From: Hetaerina americana
Lineage: Eukaryota; Arthropoda; Insecta; Odonata; Calopterygidae
Reading direction: 5' to 3'
DNA length: 64,000 nucleotides
NCBI GenBank assembly: GCA_022747635.1
Contig: JAKTNV010000088.1
Coordinates: forward strand, 673,501 to 737,500
The position numbers and the translations under genes were made by a program. This document shows, piece after piece, positions 31,016-41,958 of the stretch. A model generated the notes under the pieces. That model was not told where the DNA came from. It saw only the letters and a list, made by a program, of their open reading frames with translations, and made no database searches. Each line of letters starts with the position of its first letter. The first letter of the stretch is position 1.

Positions 31016-31084
31016 GTTACTACGAGGCGTAAATGAGGGAACTCTTTATTTGCAGATTTCACAAAAATTGCAATTCTGGTATAA

Positions 31085-31335
31085 TCTGGAAAGTTGTCTT
31101 TCCTCATTTACGTGTGGTGACCTAACACCCTTCACCACACGTTATACATCTACATCTACATTATACCACGCAAGCCGCCTCAGGGGCGTATGGTGAGGGG
31201 GGGTTTAGTCACCACCCTTAGGAGAGAATAAAACCACATGCAAAACCAGCAAATTTAAGCAAAACCAACAGAGTCATCTATATCTAAGCTTTAGCGGCGG
31301 CTTGTGGGGTATTATGTAGATGTAGATGTAGACGT
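31085..31335. repeat. Cluster of GTAGAT repeat pieces in alternating orientation
   Basis: A forward fragment (tggtgacctaacacccttca, 31115-31140) meets a reverse, near-complete 3' half (catctacattataccacgca ... aaaccacatgcaaaaccagc, 31148-31265). A forward end follows (gcggcggcttgtggggtatt, atgtagatgtagatgtag, 31292-31333). Confidence 0.75.
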
Positions 31336-32005
31336 AATATGAAATACTTCTACCTAGAAACGCCTGAGACAGTCTAATATAATTATTAGTTGACAACAGG
31401 TGGCCCATAAATACTTTCCTCAATCGAAGGCAGTTTGAAGAGTTTGTAGAATTTGACATTATTTCGAAAACTGACATTTTCCTTGTGTACCGAAGGTGAT
31501 TAAATGGATAGTCCCTTTTGAACATTTATACCGGAAAGATTTCAAATGAGATGAAAACAATCAAATTTTTCAGAAACCGCAGACGGATAAGAGAATATTA
31601 CAAAGTTCAGATAAAACCTCCAGTGTTGTTAAAAATTGTCACGAAAAGAGAGCAATCGTGATGTGTATTTCAGGTGAATTTAGGTTGGGGTGCTCCTTGA
31701 ATCACGAAGAGGCAAGACTTAAATATCTTTTAGAAAAGTATAAGAAACCTGAGTTTCCTTGCGACACATAGGGTTTCATTATAGCACCAAATTGTAATGG
31801 TTGATTCGAGTTCCGAATAAGAGAGAGATAGACACTGTTACCAACGCATGTAATTACTAGTTATTCCCTCACTCGATAAAGCACACGTGAACAAGTTAGA
31901 ACAAAAATACACGAACATAATTACATAAATACCAAGTTGGACTGTTATGGTCTAGTCAAACTCATCAATTATTGGATGATTTTTCTAAGCATGCTCGTGT
32001 GTATT
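31336..32005. other. No feature seen
   Basis: AT-rich unique sequence. Confidence 0.45.
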
Positions 32006-32009
32006 AGTA

Positions 32010-32180
32010 CGAGTGGGGTGTAAGGGTTTTTGCATGAATGTATGCCATGTTTTTTTTGTGGAATGTATAAATTTGTGGCTTTGGTATGCGTTTTATTTTT
32101 CTTAATTACGGGTGGCGCACGAACAACCCCCGCCATACGCCCTTGCAGCGGCTTGCGGGGTATTCAGTAGATGCAGATGT
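32010..32180 (+). repeat. GTAGAT repeat, full length
   Basis: GGTTTTTGCATGAATGTATG to CCCCGCCATACGCCCTTGCA, GCGGCTTGCGGGGTATTCAG and TAGATGCAGATG. The terminal stem CCCCGC/GCGGGG is perfect. Confidence 0.8.
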
Positions 32181-32634
32181 GTGTTTTTGCATATGAGCAA
32201 ATATACGAGAGAAAGTAAATAATTAAGTCGCAAACGTCAACGAGAGAAAAGCAGGAGCTGTTACGAATATATAATTAGGAAGGCTTGAAACATTCACCCC
32301 ATGGTCTTGACTTAGTTCTCGGTGACAGTCATCTGTTCCGGCTGCTGAGAAATTATTTGGTTGGCCGACGTTTCGAAAATGACAATAAAATGTGTCGTAG
32401 AGGTAATGTGTTGGTTGCGACAGCAAATAAAAGCATTATTTTCGGCCAGCTATCAAGGACTTCTAAGGAGATGGGATAGGTGTCTCAATGTAAAAGATGA
32501 ATATGTAGAATAGTGAAGTAAATTTCGGAACTTTACTCTTTTTATTACTGGTTCTATCCAGTTTTGCGAATTATTCATTGACTCACGCTCCTACATTCAA
32601 ATATAAATACGAACAATCACTTGTGTATACGTGC
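32181..32634. other. No feature seen
   Basis: Unique AT-rich sequence. Confidence 0.4.
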
Positions 32635-32695
32635 CTGTTGACCTTACACCCCCCGCCACCCGCACTTGCAAGATATTGTGTAGATGTAGGTCAAT
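32635..32695 (+). repeat. GTAGAT repeat 3' end
   Basis: tgaccttacaccccccgcca, cccgcacttgca, atattgtgtagatgtagg. The right side of the stem is deleted. Confidence 0.65.
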
Positions 32696-32829
32696 AATTG
32701 CCGACATTATTTCTAAACGCGGTGTAGTCCTTCACATGCAGAAGTCACTTTAGGTTTTTGCTAACGACCAAACAGGACATTATTAGCGGATTAATTTGAA
32801 TGCACCAGAATAATTTTGCCCGAATATGA

Positions 32830-33640
32830 CCCTACCGCGGTCGAACAGTGCTATTATGATCCCCTATCGTTCGTGGAAAAAAAGACATCTATGAAATCTA
32901 TCTGTTCTATACTCAGTCTCTCTAATTATACTAATATGATCTCTCCTTCCGTAGTACGAGGGGGGTGACAATACATTTTCAACAATCACTGATAAAGAGA
33001 CCTGCTTCCAATTTATGCAAGAGATTTAATCTGTAATTTAACCTTCGCTCCATTGAGTGATTCCCAGCCTAGCTGCTCCAATATTTTGGATACGCTTGTA
33101 ACAGCGTTTTAAAAATCCAGCTGCTCTACGCTGCACGCGATCCAATTCGACAATCAATCCAACTTCGTAAGAAGGATCCCATATACTGGCAGCATGTTAT
33201 AAATGAGGCCTAACAAACGAAAGATAACATTTCATTTTGACATTTTCATAACATTAACCCAATACTCTTCTATTAAATCCTAATCTTTTGTTAGCTTGTT
33301 GCTCCCGTATGTGTTTCACCCAGGAGAGATCGTGACTGTGGATTACGCCTAGGTATTTAATGGAGTCTTCGCATTCCATTTCGGTGTTCTCAATGCAATA
33401 GACGTTCGGGAGGGAATTGCTCTTCATCCAAATATTTATGACTACGTACTTTTTTTAAAAGTATAATTCTAGTTTCCAAGTGTCGCAGCAGCGTTGTATA
33501 GCATTCGTCTCACAAAGCTGCTGTGTTCTCAGGATCACGGATATCATGGAAAACCACTGGATCGTCGACAAATAAACGTACTTTGCCAGTTACTGCGGAG
33601 TCAATGTCGTTGACGTGAAGTAGGAATAAAAAAGATTTCT
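32830..33640 (-). mobile_element. LINE-C relic (RT thumb to C-terminus)
   Basis: The reverse strand reads, from 33640 leftwards, a palm-domain region (LLHVNDIDSAVTGKVRLFVDDPVVF-like), the thumb, IHERSNKLTKD-like sequence, RRAAGFLKRCYKRIQNIGAA and the C-terminal DVENVLSPPSYYGRRDHISI region with FFPRTIGDHNSTVRPR-like end. Many stops. Confidence 0.75.
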
Positions 33641-34764
33641 GTAAAAATGTATCTAAAATAATTGCATATGACAATCGAGAAAATCGTCGACAAAAGTTAA
33701 TTTGTTTCAGTAATTATTATTTTAAACAGGCAGGAATGTTATTTGAACGATATTGACGTTATAGCAATCATGTTTCGAGACTGTTCCATCATTCATGGAC
33801 AGCTTATTGATGGATTTCCTTCCTTTCGTACGCTTTCCTGCATGCAACTTCAAGGAGAAGTTCTTAGAAATTTGGAATCACCACTTTGGAATGTGCCGAT
33901 TCGAAGGAGGAGGAGGAGGGAAAGAAAGAGGAGATAACTGGTCACCATAGTTACGTAATGATTGATCCTCTTTTCACGAGATGGAGGTGAGATAGATAGA
34001 TGGATGGAGTTTTCACATTTTCAAATGGGATACTTAATATCGTCATTTTCACGGGCGATCACGATGTTTTGCGCATAGTTATTCATTTATTTCCATCGCG
34101 GCGCGGTGCGTACGTGTTTTCCTTTGAGGAAGTGACAGTTATTATGGGAGAGATGCCCCGTTGGGCATTTGATTGGCAGAAGTTGAGCTCACGCAAACCT
34201 GATTTCGCGAGATTGTGCGTGGGAAGGAAAGTAGGAAGAATCCTTGGTAAAATTTTAAGGCGATCGTTAACGTTATAATAGTCGGCTGCGTTAAGTCTTA
34301 ACTGGTGAAATTCTTCGAGGGAAGACGACGACTCTCCTCAAAGAAACAGCCCTCGTGTGGGCGTAAGGGGGATGTGGGTGGGGGAGGGAGGGGGGGTTGA
34401 AAGAGGGGAGGAAGTGAAATATTCATGAGAGCTTGAGTCCTCCGGCCGCGAGTCACGTGGGCGTTTGTTTAAGGTCGACCAATTCCGTTCCCTCTCTACT
34501 GAGACGACTAGTTAGAAAGAAACTCATTGCTTCATCTGGAGACCACGATTTCCTTACCTTTAAGACGACCTTCCCCTCCTTCATATTATGAGATGTCCAT
34601 TTCGCGTGCTATTTTCTTATTTATACCTTGGTTTGACCCGAGCTGGTCGTCGGGATCATCATACATTGCAGTAGAAATGTGTTTAACACAGCATATATAT
34701 ATATGTGTCCTTTTTTCAACAGTTTTCATAGACCTGGTCCATTATGAAAGTAATGCGCATGATT
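33641..34764. other. No gene recognised; CpG/GC-rich patch 33880-34560
   Basis: The patch lacks the window's repeat families and includes a G-quadruplex-type run at 34367-34396. A 92-codon and a 90-codon forward frame have no recognisable domain. Confidence 0.4.
34367..34396 (+). other. G-quadruplex-type motif
   Basis: Five G-runs of three or more within 30 bp, with 1-4 nt loops (GGGGG-ATGT-GGG-T-GGGGG-A-GGG-A-GGGGGG). Confidence 0.6.
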
Positions 34765-35205
34765 TTATTGAGACGCGGCTATCCATGCCAGCTCGGTAAA
34801 TCCGGTCGGCTGTTGTGGTGGGGGGTCTGTCCTTCTAACACCGCCGGTCGTCAGTTTACTCCGAGCAGTCTGAGCGAAAATACGTGCCTCCGCTTGAAGT
34901 GTGTTTTTCGATTTTTTGCACGGCATAGACACGGTCAAGCTCCACCATGACAATGCCCCTAGCCACACGTCCTTCATCGTTATCAACTTCCTGACCCGGA
35001 GCACCCCCCCTGGTGGTCCCCCAGCCCCCTTACAATCCCGAATTGGTTCCGCGCGACTTTTTTTCGTTTCCCAGATCGAAGAGAGAGCTGAAGAATTGGG
35101 AGACCGTGGAAAACATTCGCAAGCATGTTACTACGTTCCTGAAAGACATTCCCGTCGAGGAGTTTCAGGGTGTCTTCCAGGCGTGGCCAAAGGGCACCTG
35201 AGGGT
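34765..35205 (+). pseudogene. mariner transposase relic (catalytic and C-terminal part)
   Basis: Frame-shifted sequence reads KLHHDNAPSHTSFIVINFLT (second catalytic Asp block), then in another frame VPQPPYNPELVPRDFFSFP (third Asp block), RSKRELKNWETVENIRKHVT and the C-terminus ending IPVEEFQGVFQAWPKG. The N-terminal half is unrecognisable. Terminal repeats not found. Confidence 0.82.
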
Positions 35206-35214
35206 AGTTTTTTA

Positions 35215-35362
35215 AAATAATGAACCCGAAATTTTAATTGATAGGTGAGGATAGAACTCGTCTACAACTAAGTCCAAAGGCGTGTGAAATTTAAATATCA
35301 TAAGTGAAGTCGATTCCTTTCCTTGTGCCACCTCTGGTTTGCCCCTGAAAACAGTCTTGAAT
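35215..35362 (-). repeat. Diverged SINE-A body
   Basis: The reverse complement of the tacaactaagtccaaaggcg, tgtgaaatttaaatatcata and ttccttgtgccacctctggt blocks matches the SINE-A body. Confidence 0.55.
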
Positions 35363-35474
35363 GTAAAAGATTAAGTTGCCAATTCGCGCAAACTATCGTT
35401 TAAGAATAGAGTCACATGTGATTGTAAACTGAGTGGATGCCATGAGAAACGGACCGCTGATATGGTTTGAGTTT

Positions 35475-36262
35475 TCATAATACACTACATGATTACACGC
35501 CAGACTACTTCCGACTCAAAATACTTCTTCCCCTTAGCTCGGTCAGGCAGCGCTATTCTGATCCCTTATCGTTCGTGGAAATAATGAAATCTTAGGTCAC
35601 TCTATTGTAAACATAATCTCTCTATGCAACAATTTCAGAGTGTAAAAATCATTCGCCTTGACTGGGATCCCAGTCAAGGCGAATGATTTTTACACTCTGA
35701 AATTGTTGCAGTGAAATGCACATTAGCGGATGACTCCGTTACAAGTTACTGTTGCGGCATCTCCCGCAGTTTCTTTGGAATAATCTCTCTAATTGTAATT
35801 AGTTTTTTAGTACCTTGCAATCTACCACGAGAGGTTGTTCCAGGGGGTTATTACAAAGCAGGCTACCCATGACCCAAAAACACTTTTCCCTCCTGGCGCG
35901 GTCGGAAAAACGTTATTTTCTTATAATCCCTTGTCGGTCATTGCAACAAAAACATATTAAATCTATTCGTACCACTCTTAACACTCTCTAAATTTATTGA
36001 CATGATCTCTCCTACTATCGTGCAATAGGGTTAATGATACATTTTCAAAATTACTGCTAAAGTGACCTCGTTCCAATTTATGCAAGGGCTTCAATCTGTA
36101 ATTTAACCTTCACTCCATTGAGTGATTCACAGCATAGCTGCTCTAATATTTTGGTTAAGACACTACTCATTTCATCATAAAAACATTGTCTAGGTATTCT
36201 GGGCTGCACGCAGCCATATTCGGTCATTAAAACAACTTCATGTAGATACAATGAGCACAAGC
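35475..36262 (-). mobile_element. LINE-C relics (two overlapping 3' ends), one carrying a palindromic insertion
   Basis: 35475-35623 and 35780-35810 read as the C-terminal coding end of LINE-C. A second, longer copy follows at about 35810-36262, with CLYRRIPRQCFYDEMSSVLT, EQLCCESLNGVKVKLQIEAL and downstream blocks. The first copy is split at 35624-35779 by an insertion with an 11-bp flanking duplication. Confidence 0.72.
35624..35779. mobile_element. 156-bp insertion containing a perfect 86-bp palindrome
   Basis: ATAATCTCTCT flanks both sides (35613-35623 and 35780-35790), marking an insertion into the LINE-C relic. Positions 35625-35710 are a perfect palindrome with 43-bp arms and no spacer, centred between 35667 and 35668 (GGGATCCC). 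A 69-bp non-palindromic tail follows (cattagcggatgactccgtt and more). No coding capacity; family unknown. Confidence 0.85.
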
Positions 36263-36384
36263 TAAATTGCTCGATAACGCTTAACGCTCACCAGATATCA
36301 AGAGATGAAACTCAAGACAATCAACAATGCGATGGCAGACGTTTCAAACTACATCTTAATTTTAAGAGTACGTTTTATTTATTT

Positions 36385-37228
36385 ATTAGATAATCTACCG
36401 GTTAAGAAAGGTTTTTGGATGGACACGACTACTAAATAAATATTTTGTGACACCTAACAAAACACAAAATACAGTATCCTACTCTACATCAGACCATTTC
36501 ACCTTCTCCATTCTTCTCCACACCCACATATCAAAAGCCTACAGTCTACGTCTATCCTCCTGCTTCAATGACCACGTTGCCGCGCCGTACATAGCTACGC
36601 TCCATATCAAAGTTTTTAAGAGTCTTTTCTTAACATCCTTAGCCAACGTCCCCGTCATCAACCCCCTCCTCCTTGTGAAAGCCTCTTTGCCTAGCGCAAT
36701 TCTTCTCCTTACGTCCTTACTACTTTGACCGTGTTGGTCCAAAACACTACCGAGATACGTAAACTGTTCTACTGCTCTAGTTTTTGCCCTCCCATCTTAA
36801 TGTTAAGCTTAGCCTTTTTCTTTCTAGAAAATCGCATAACCTTTGTTTTATTAATATTGATTTTCATCCCGTACCTGTCGCACTGAATTTCCAATTCACT
36901 AAGCAAAACCCCTTGGCTGACTGACAAACTAAAGCTTGGTCATCAGCAAACCTAACTGATTTTACGAATTCCCCGCCCACTTTCATTCCTACCTCCAGTT
37001 CTTCCCATGCTTCTTTGATCATTTCCTCTGCATACAGGTCGAACAGCAACGGTGATAATGGGCAGCCCTGCCTTACACCCCTTCCTAACACTGCCCATCC
37101 TGACTCCCCGTTCCCTACTCGCACCTGAGCAGTCTGAGACATGTACAGGTTGCGGATTAGCCTCCTTTCCCTCCAATCTATTCCTATTTTCTTCAATATA
37201 CTCATTAGTTTTTCCCAATTCCCTCAAT
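36385..37228 (-). pseudogene. LINE-A, longest copy: reverse transcriptase fragment plus 3' end, internally deleted
   Basis: The reverse strand encodes, in order, MSILKKIGIDWRERRLIRNL, RVGNGESGWAVLGRGVRQGC, PLSPLLFDLYAEEMIKEAWE and SVRFADDQALVCQSAKGF (RT motifs B and C). After frame changes come RRRIALGKEAFTRRRGLM and KRLLKTLIWSVAMYGAATWS with LKQEDRRRL. At about 36480 the sequence jumps from the 3' UTR (tatcctactctacatcag) straight to accatttcaccttctccatt, omitting about 250 bp present at 48.05-48.2 and 60.0-60.3 kb. Confidence 0.85.
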
Positions 37229-37860
37229 CAAACGCTTTTTCGAAATCTTTTCAGAAGTATTTAAATCTGACAACTAATTTGATTGCGTGTTAAGTCTGAA
37301 TGGGAGCACATCCCGCCAAGACGGTTCGGAGTTCGAAGCTTATTTCTCGCAGAAAATGTGTAAAAAATACGCAAAGTAACATCGGATGGGTCCGTTTGGG
37401 ATGTACGAGTACTTTTTTGGAAATATTTGAGGACGATAAAAATTGATTTAAAAATAAAAAAAACTTTTTCACGCATCCCTTACTGACGACAAGGTGATAA
37501 AGAAATTGCCCACGCGAAAAAAAAGGCCCATAATGTGAATTATAAATCCAGTTACAATCGCTGAAACCAAGTCAGGCCTCAAGTCATACTTACAAATCAA
37601 ATCGCATGTTGCACCGTAATAATCAAGATTGTTTTTTGTATAGATAACAAAAATTTTTTAATTTATATATATTTCAAAATATATGTATTTGTTCCAAAAA
37701 TGAGCATACATTTCAAATTCGTTTTATTATCTTAGTTTTTTTTCTACTCCCGGCGAGCATTTCTTTTCTTTTTTTGTTTTTTGAAACCCATTTATTTTTT
37801 TCCCTTCCAAAAGACACGAAGGGAACTTTCTAATTTCCACGCACGTCCGTGAGATCTCCG
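37229..37860. other. No feature seen
   Basis: AT-rich unique sequence. Confidence 0.45.
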
Positions 37861-38904
37861 TTTATTTTTTTTTGAAGGGCTTTCTTCGTACGCTCGGGAT
37901 TTTATCTGGCGTCCCTTTAAGATGAGGTGAGGAGGGTAATGGAGCATTTTGCGTTTGAGGATTGCAACGGAAGAAGGAAACTGGGCAGATGAGAAAAAGA
38001 GTGTGAGGAAGAGAAAGAGGGAGACACTGGTGTGATGTTGGAGGGAACAACTAAAGTGAAAGAGAGAGAAAGGGTTCGGGAGGGGGGGGGAATGGAGAAA
38101 GGGGGTGGGGGTGATGGCATGGGATAGTTGGAGGGGGAGGGGAGGACGGATGAAAGGAGATAGTCGCCAATCTTCAACGCTTCAGGGCATATAAGACATG
38201 ATGCCCCTGGAACAAATGGAACCCTCACGCGTCGACTCACAATTCCATCCTTATCTTCGGCACGTGATTCTGGAAATAGGAATGTCGGGGGGGAGGGAGG
38301 GCGGAGAGAAGGGGAGGGATGAGGGCTGATGGAATGAGGGAGAGGGGAGTTAAAAATAGGGGTGGGTGAATCCGCACGGACGGGGAGGGACCGTAATTTC
38401 CCCGCGGCGACATCGACTCCAGCCGCAAACGCGGGTCTATCGCAAACGCACCCCTCACGATGGATCCGTGATTGCCCATCCTTCACTTTGACCCTAGGGC
38501 AGTCTGGAAAGGAAGCACGCGCTATCCTTTTTTATCTTTTTTCTCCGAGGCGAGAGAAATATGAATATGATTGGTTGGAAAAATGTTCACTTTATGGTGT
38601 GATGTGCGTTAGTCAGCACTTTCAGGCGACCATCTTATTTCGAAGGTCCAGTTCACCAATTTCTCGTCTTAACGTGAGTCTGTCGCATCAAACCACCCCG
38701 TTAGATTGAACCTTGCCCCTTCCCGGAAAAGAATCCCCGATCCAAATTGTCCTACGGATTAGACAGAATTACGAATGAGGCTGGGACAATATAGCAATAG
38801 GTATAAGTGACACCTGTCCTTATCTTTTTTGGTATCGATCAGACCGAAAAAATAAGTCTAATGAATGGATACGTCGAATGTTTAATATAATAGTCATAAT
38901 GATT
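37861..38904. other. GC/CpG-rich unique island with G-runs; probably spurious 189-codon reverse frame
   Basis: 37920-38360 is strongly purine-rich on the + strand (GAGAGAGAAAGGG, GGGAGGGGGGGGG, GGGGGTGGGGG). Reverse frames stay open by composition and encode Pro/Ser/Phe-rich sequence without a domain. 38360-38720 is CpG-rich. A host regulatory or first-exon region is possible but not shown. Confidence 0.4.
38072..38135 (+). other. G-quadruplex-type motif cluster
   Basis: GGG-TTC-GGG-A-GGGGGGGGG followed by GGGGG-T-GGGGG and GGG within 65 bp. Confidence 0.55.
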
Positions 38905-39268
38905 AGTCTTTGGTCGTAGGCTTGATTTTGGAACTAGATCGAGTGCAACCTAGAACCGCTAGGTTAGTGAAAATAGTATGTTATGAACAAGGTAGCATTG
39001 TCACGACAATATTGGAAGAATTAGGATGGGAGCCTCTAGTTGACCGTAGGCTTAAATTCAGGTTAAATTTACTGCGTAAATTAGAGGCGGTTACCTATCT
39101 GAGGATGTTGAAGACATATTACAGGCCCTTACTTACTATGATGGATCAGATCACCAACGTAAAATCAGGGAGATGTATTTTAGAACGGTTAAAAGTAAAA
39201 GGTCGTTTTTTCCTCGTACCATTGGAGATGAAAATAGAGATTACTGCGATCGTGTAGGAGATATTAGA
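38905..39268 (+). mobile_element. LINE-C' relic (C-terminal region), one long open frame
   Basis: The frame 38910-39257 reads GLILELDRVQPRTARLVKIV, CYEQGSIVTTILEELGWEPL, DRRLKFRLNLLRKLEA and DQITNVKSGRCILERLKVKG. This is the C-terminal end of a CR1/Jockey-like RT protein. Related to 25.1, 42.5, 45.2 and 47.7 kb but distinct from LINE-C. A SINE-A follows within 25 bp. Confidence 0.75.
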
Positions 39269-39288
39269 ATTGGTAGTGTGTGTAGATC

Positions 39289-39550
39289 GGGTCGCGGTAG
39301 AGCGTTGGACTACTAACCGTAGGGTCTCGGGTTCGATTTCCGGACAAGTCTTTGGGCACCTGCAGCTCCACCCAAGCTATGTGATTTTTCGGGTACCAGA
39401 TCTTCCTGGGAACCATAACCGGCACAGTGAAAGGAACTGGCCCCCCTACCCTGATGTGTGAATTTCACACGCCGTATAGGGCTTAGTACTGGGTGAAATT
39501 TACTATCACTTACCAAACCGACCTTTGGGTTGATTACTGTGTTTATGGTT
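39289..39550 (+). mobile_element. SINE-A, nearly complete
   Basis: GTCGCGGTAGAGCGTTGGAC, GGGTTCGATTTCCGGACAAG, the cacctgcagctccacccaag body, GTGAATTTCACACGCCGTAT and the tail gttgattactgtgtttatgg. A (TA)n tract follows. Confidence 0.88.
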
Positions 39551-39569
39551 AAAAATATACATGTATATA

Positions 39570-39780
<211 letters not shown>

Positions 39781-39793
39781 TATATTTTATATA

Positions 39794-40546
39794 CGAGGGT
39801 CATCCGGAAAGTAGTACCCGTTCGTGAAATAAAAAGACAAAAGTAAATATTAACAAACATAAAAAATTTTATTTGAAAGAGGATACTTTAAACTACTTCT
39901 CAACATAATCTCCAAGCAAATTAAGGCATTTGTCATAACGTGTGACAAGTTTCTGTATTCCTGCTGCATAGTCCTTCGCCGCCAGCTCATTGAGATACGC
40001 GAGGGACCCATCTTGCACAAATTTTTGCATAATGCAGATGGTGTTTAACAATTTCATGAACAATTGTTCGAGAAACATTGGGAAAATGCTCACAGATGTC
40101 ATCAATTGTGACGCGCCGATCGTTCCTCACGAATTCGTCAACTGAGCTCACCAGTTGGTCTGTAATGACAGACGGTCTCTCCGAACGCTCATCGTCGTGT
40201 GTGTTCCCCCTCCCCATGTTGAAGTTGCGACACCACCGCCGAACAGACGACTCGTCCATTACATTGTCTCCATACACCTCCTTTAATTGGCGATGAATAT
40301 CACATGGGCGAACGTTTCTTGCATTGAGGAATTTAATCACTGCCCTCACTTCACAACTGGCGGCGTTCTCAATTTTTTTAAACATTGTAAACAATCACAG
40401 AAACAACACAGGCAATGCTAGCGTCACGCAACTTGGCTCAGAGAAGGCAGACAAGCCACTGAAGCTATCTGACCTCGTCCAGCGGCTACTCGCGTCGTCA
40501 GCACTTCATGAGGCACGAACGGGTACTACTTTCCGGATGATCTTCG
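39794..40546 (-). mobile_element. Deletion-derivative mariner with intact terminal inverted repeats and TA duplication
   Basis: CGAGGGTCATCCGGAAAGTA and its continuation gtacccgttcgtg match the inverted right end with two mismatches over about 33 bp. TA flanks at 39792-39793 and 40547-40548. The reverse frame from 40394 encodes an N-terminal helix-turn-helix (CEVRAVIKFLNARNVRPCDI, DESSVRRWCRNFNMG) and the second one (RRVTIDDICEHFPNVSRTIV) up to ICARWVP. Then, in another frame, comes the extreme C-terminus (LVTRYDKCLNLLGDYVEK). The whole catalytic domain is deleted. Different family from the 10.9-kb element. Confidence 0.93.
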
Positions 40547-40548
40547 TA

Positions 40549-40740
40549 TATATTTTATCTATATATGCATATATTTTTCGATATCTTACATGCTATTCTT
40601 TTTATTAAATAGACCCATCTTTTTAGCAGTCCTACTACAAGATTTGAATGTACGTATCCTGTTATTAGATATTGTTGCATGTAAGTACTTTATTTCGAGT
40701 GATTTAGGTTTGTCGAGTGCATGAACCAACTAATATTTTT
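40549..40740. other. No feature seen
   Basis: AT-rich sequence. Confidence 0.4.
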
Positions 40741-40744
40741 GTAG

Positions 40745-40862
40745 AGGTAAAATGATTTGGTTTTGCATGTGGTTTTATTCTGTTTTACGGGTGGTGACCT
40801 AACACTCCCCGCCACACCCCCCCGCGGCGGCTTGCGGTTGTGTTATGTAGATATTAATTAGT
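40745..40862 (+). repeat. GTAGAT repeat, 3' two thirds
   Basis: TTTTGCATGTGGTTTTATTC, GGGTGGTGACCTAACACTCC, CCGCCACACCCCCCCGCGGC, GGCTTGCGG and ttatgtagat. Confidence 0.78.
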
Positions 40863-40879
40863 ATTTCAACATCTCAGTC

Positions 40880-41150
40880 TCTATTCAGCGTTCAATAAAT
40901 CTAACCCCTAGTTAAATTTTCTAGTTTACGTCCTTCTGCGTTTTTCCCATTTTCATGTCTTTGTTTTCCTCGGGAAATCCTCAACATATTACTTTTCCTT
41001 CCATTGTGTTCCCAACTAATCCATGTGTGCCTCTTTGTAAGTCCAATCCATCCAGTTCGTCTTTGCCGTATAGCTTTCTCCATTTTCCCCTTATCTTCTA
41101 TGTGCTACTTCATAATTCCTCACTTTACCTCTCTATGGACGACATGGACG
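40880..41150 (-). other. Possible LINE fragment, unidentified
   Basis: The reverse frame gives MEKAIRQRRTGWIGLTKRH and ISWEHNGRKSNMLRISRG. The charged, RT C-terminus-like composition recalls non-LTR elements, but no block matches the families described here. Confidence 0.3.
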
Positions 41151-41259
41151 ATATTCTATCATTGACACGAAATGGAAAATATAGCTCAATCGATGATATT
41201 ATTATTATGACCGCATGTTCTGGCAAAGAAAAAAAAAGAAAAGGTAATGAGGTTCTCAA

Positions 41260-41850
41260 ATAGACGTTAAGGCTAAATTGAGCGTTCATGGAAAAATGGA
41301 AAAATCTTGATCAGTGAGAAAATTTCACCTTTCTTGGTAGAGCTTAAGGCGAAGATGGAGAAAGAAGTAGGTGGACATCAGAAGAGGAAATGGGTTAGGC
41401 GAAAGCAGCTTCCACAAGGTGGTCGTATTTGATGAAAGGGACGTTTTCATAAAAGATTTTAAGAAAAGGATCGTCAAAACTTTAATATGGCGCGTGGTTT
41501 TTTGTACGGCGCAGAAACATAATCATTGAAGCAAGATGATGTGAGTACGTTGGATGATTGGATGCTTTTGAAATGTGGGTGTGGAGAAGGATTGCAATGT
41601 TGGACTGAAAGGAAAACGAATGAGAAAGGGCTAGTGCATGGTGAAGTGGGAATGTTGGCGGGAATCCGATTGGGGCAGGGAGGGTGGATTCAGAACTTTT
41701 TAATGGGCGGTGGAATGTTGAAGGGTGTGATAGAGAGGAGAACGTTTGGGAAACGGGTAAGGAGGAGGAAAAGAATTCGCATTTTGGAAGTATTTAAGGT
41801 AGTTGGGAAACTTCAAAAGCTAAGTAATGATTTATTGTGATATGTGGTAA
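41260..41850 (+). mobile_element. LINE-A relic, C-terminal part, forward orientation
   Basis: Reads SENFTFLGRA-like sequence near 41320 and RRNGLGESSFHKVVVFDERD near 41390. From 41526 a frame gives QCWTERKTNEKGLVHGEVGM and GGGMLKGVIERRTFGKRVRR. The equivalents at 60.1-60.3 kb are TEKKTNEEVLGMVGEDRG and GSGMLKTVIEGRMLGKRGKG. Confidence 0.78.
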
Positions 41851-41874
41851 GGCATTAAAGGATATTTTGTGTCA

Positions 41875-41958
41875 TTTGCAACTACATCTATATAATACCC
41901 ACAGGCTTTCGCAAGGACGTGTGGCAGGGGTTGGTAGATCACCAGTAATTTTACAAAT
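41875..41958 (-). repeat. GTAGAT repeat 3' end
   Basis: CTACATCTATATAATACCC, caggctttcgcaaggacgtg, tggcaggggttgg. The terminal stem is decayed. Confidence 0.65.

Noticed and set aside
31085..31335. CRISPR-like clustered repeats
   Set aside because: The repeats are dispersed retroposon ends in mixed orientation, and the window is eukaryotic.
37917..38486. 189-codon reverse frame
   Set aside because: Same reason: G-run-rich strand opposite, low-complexity product, no domain.
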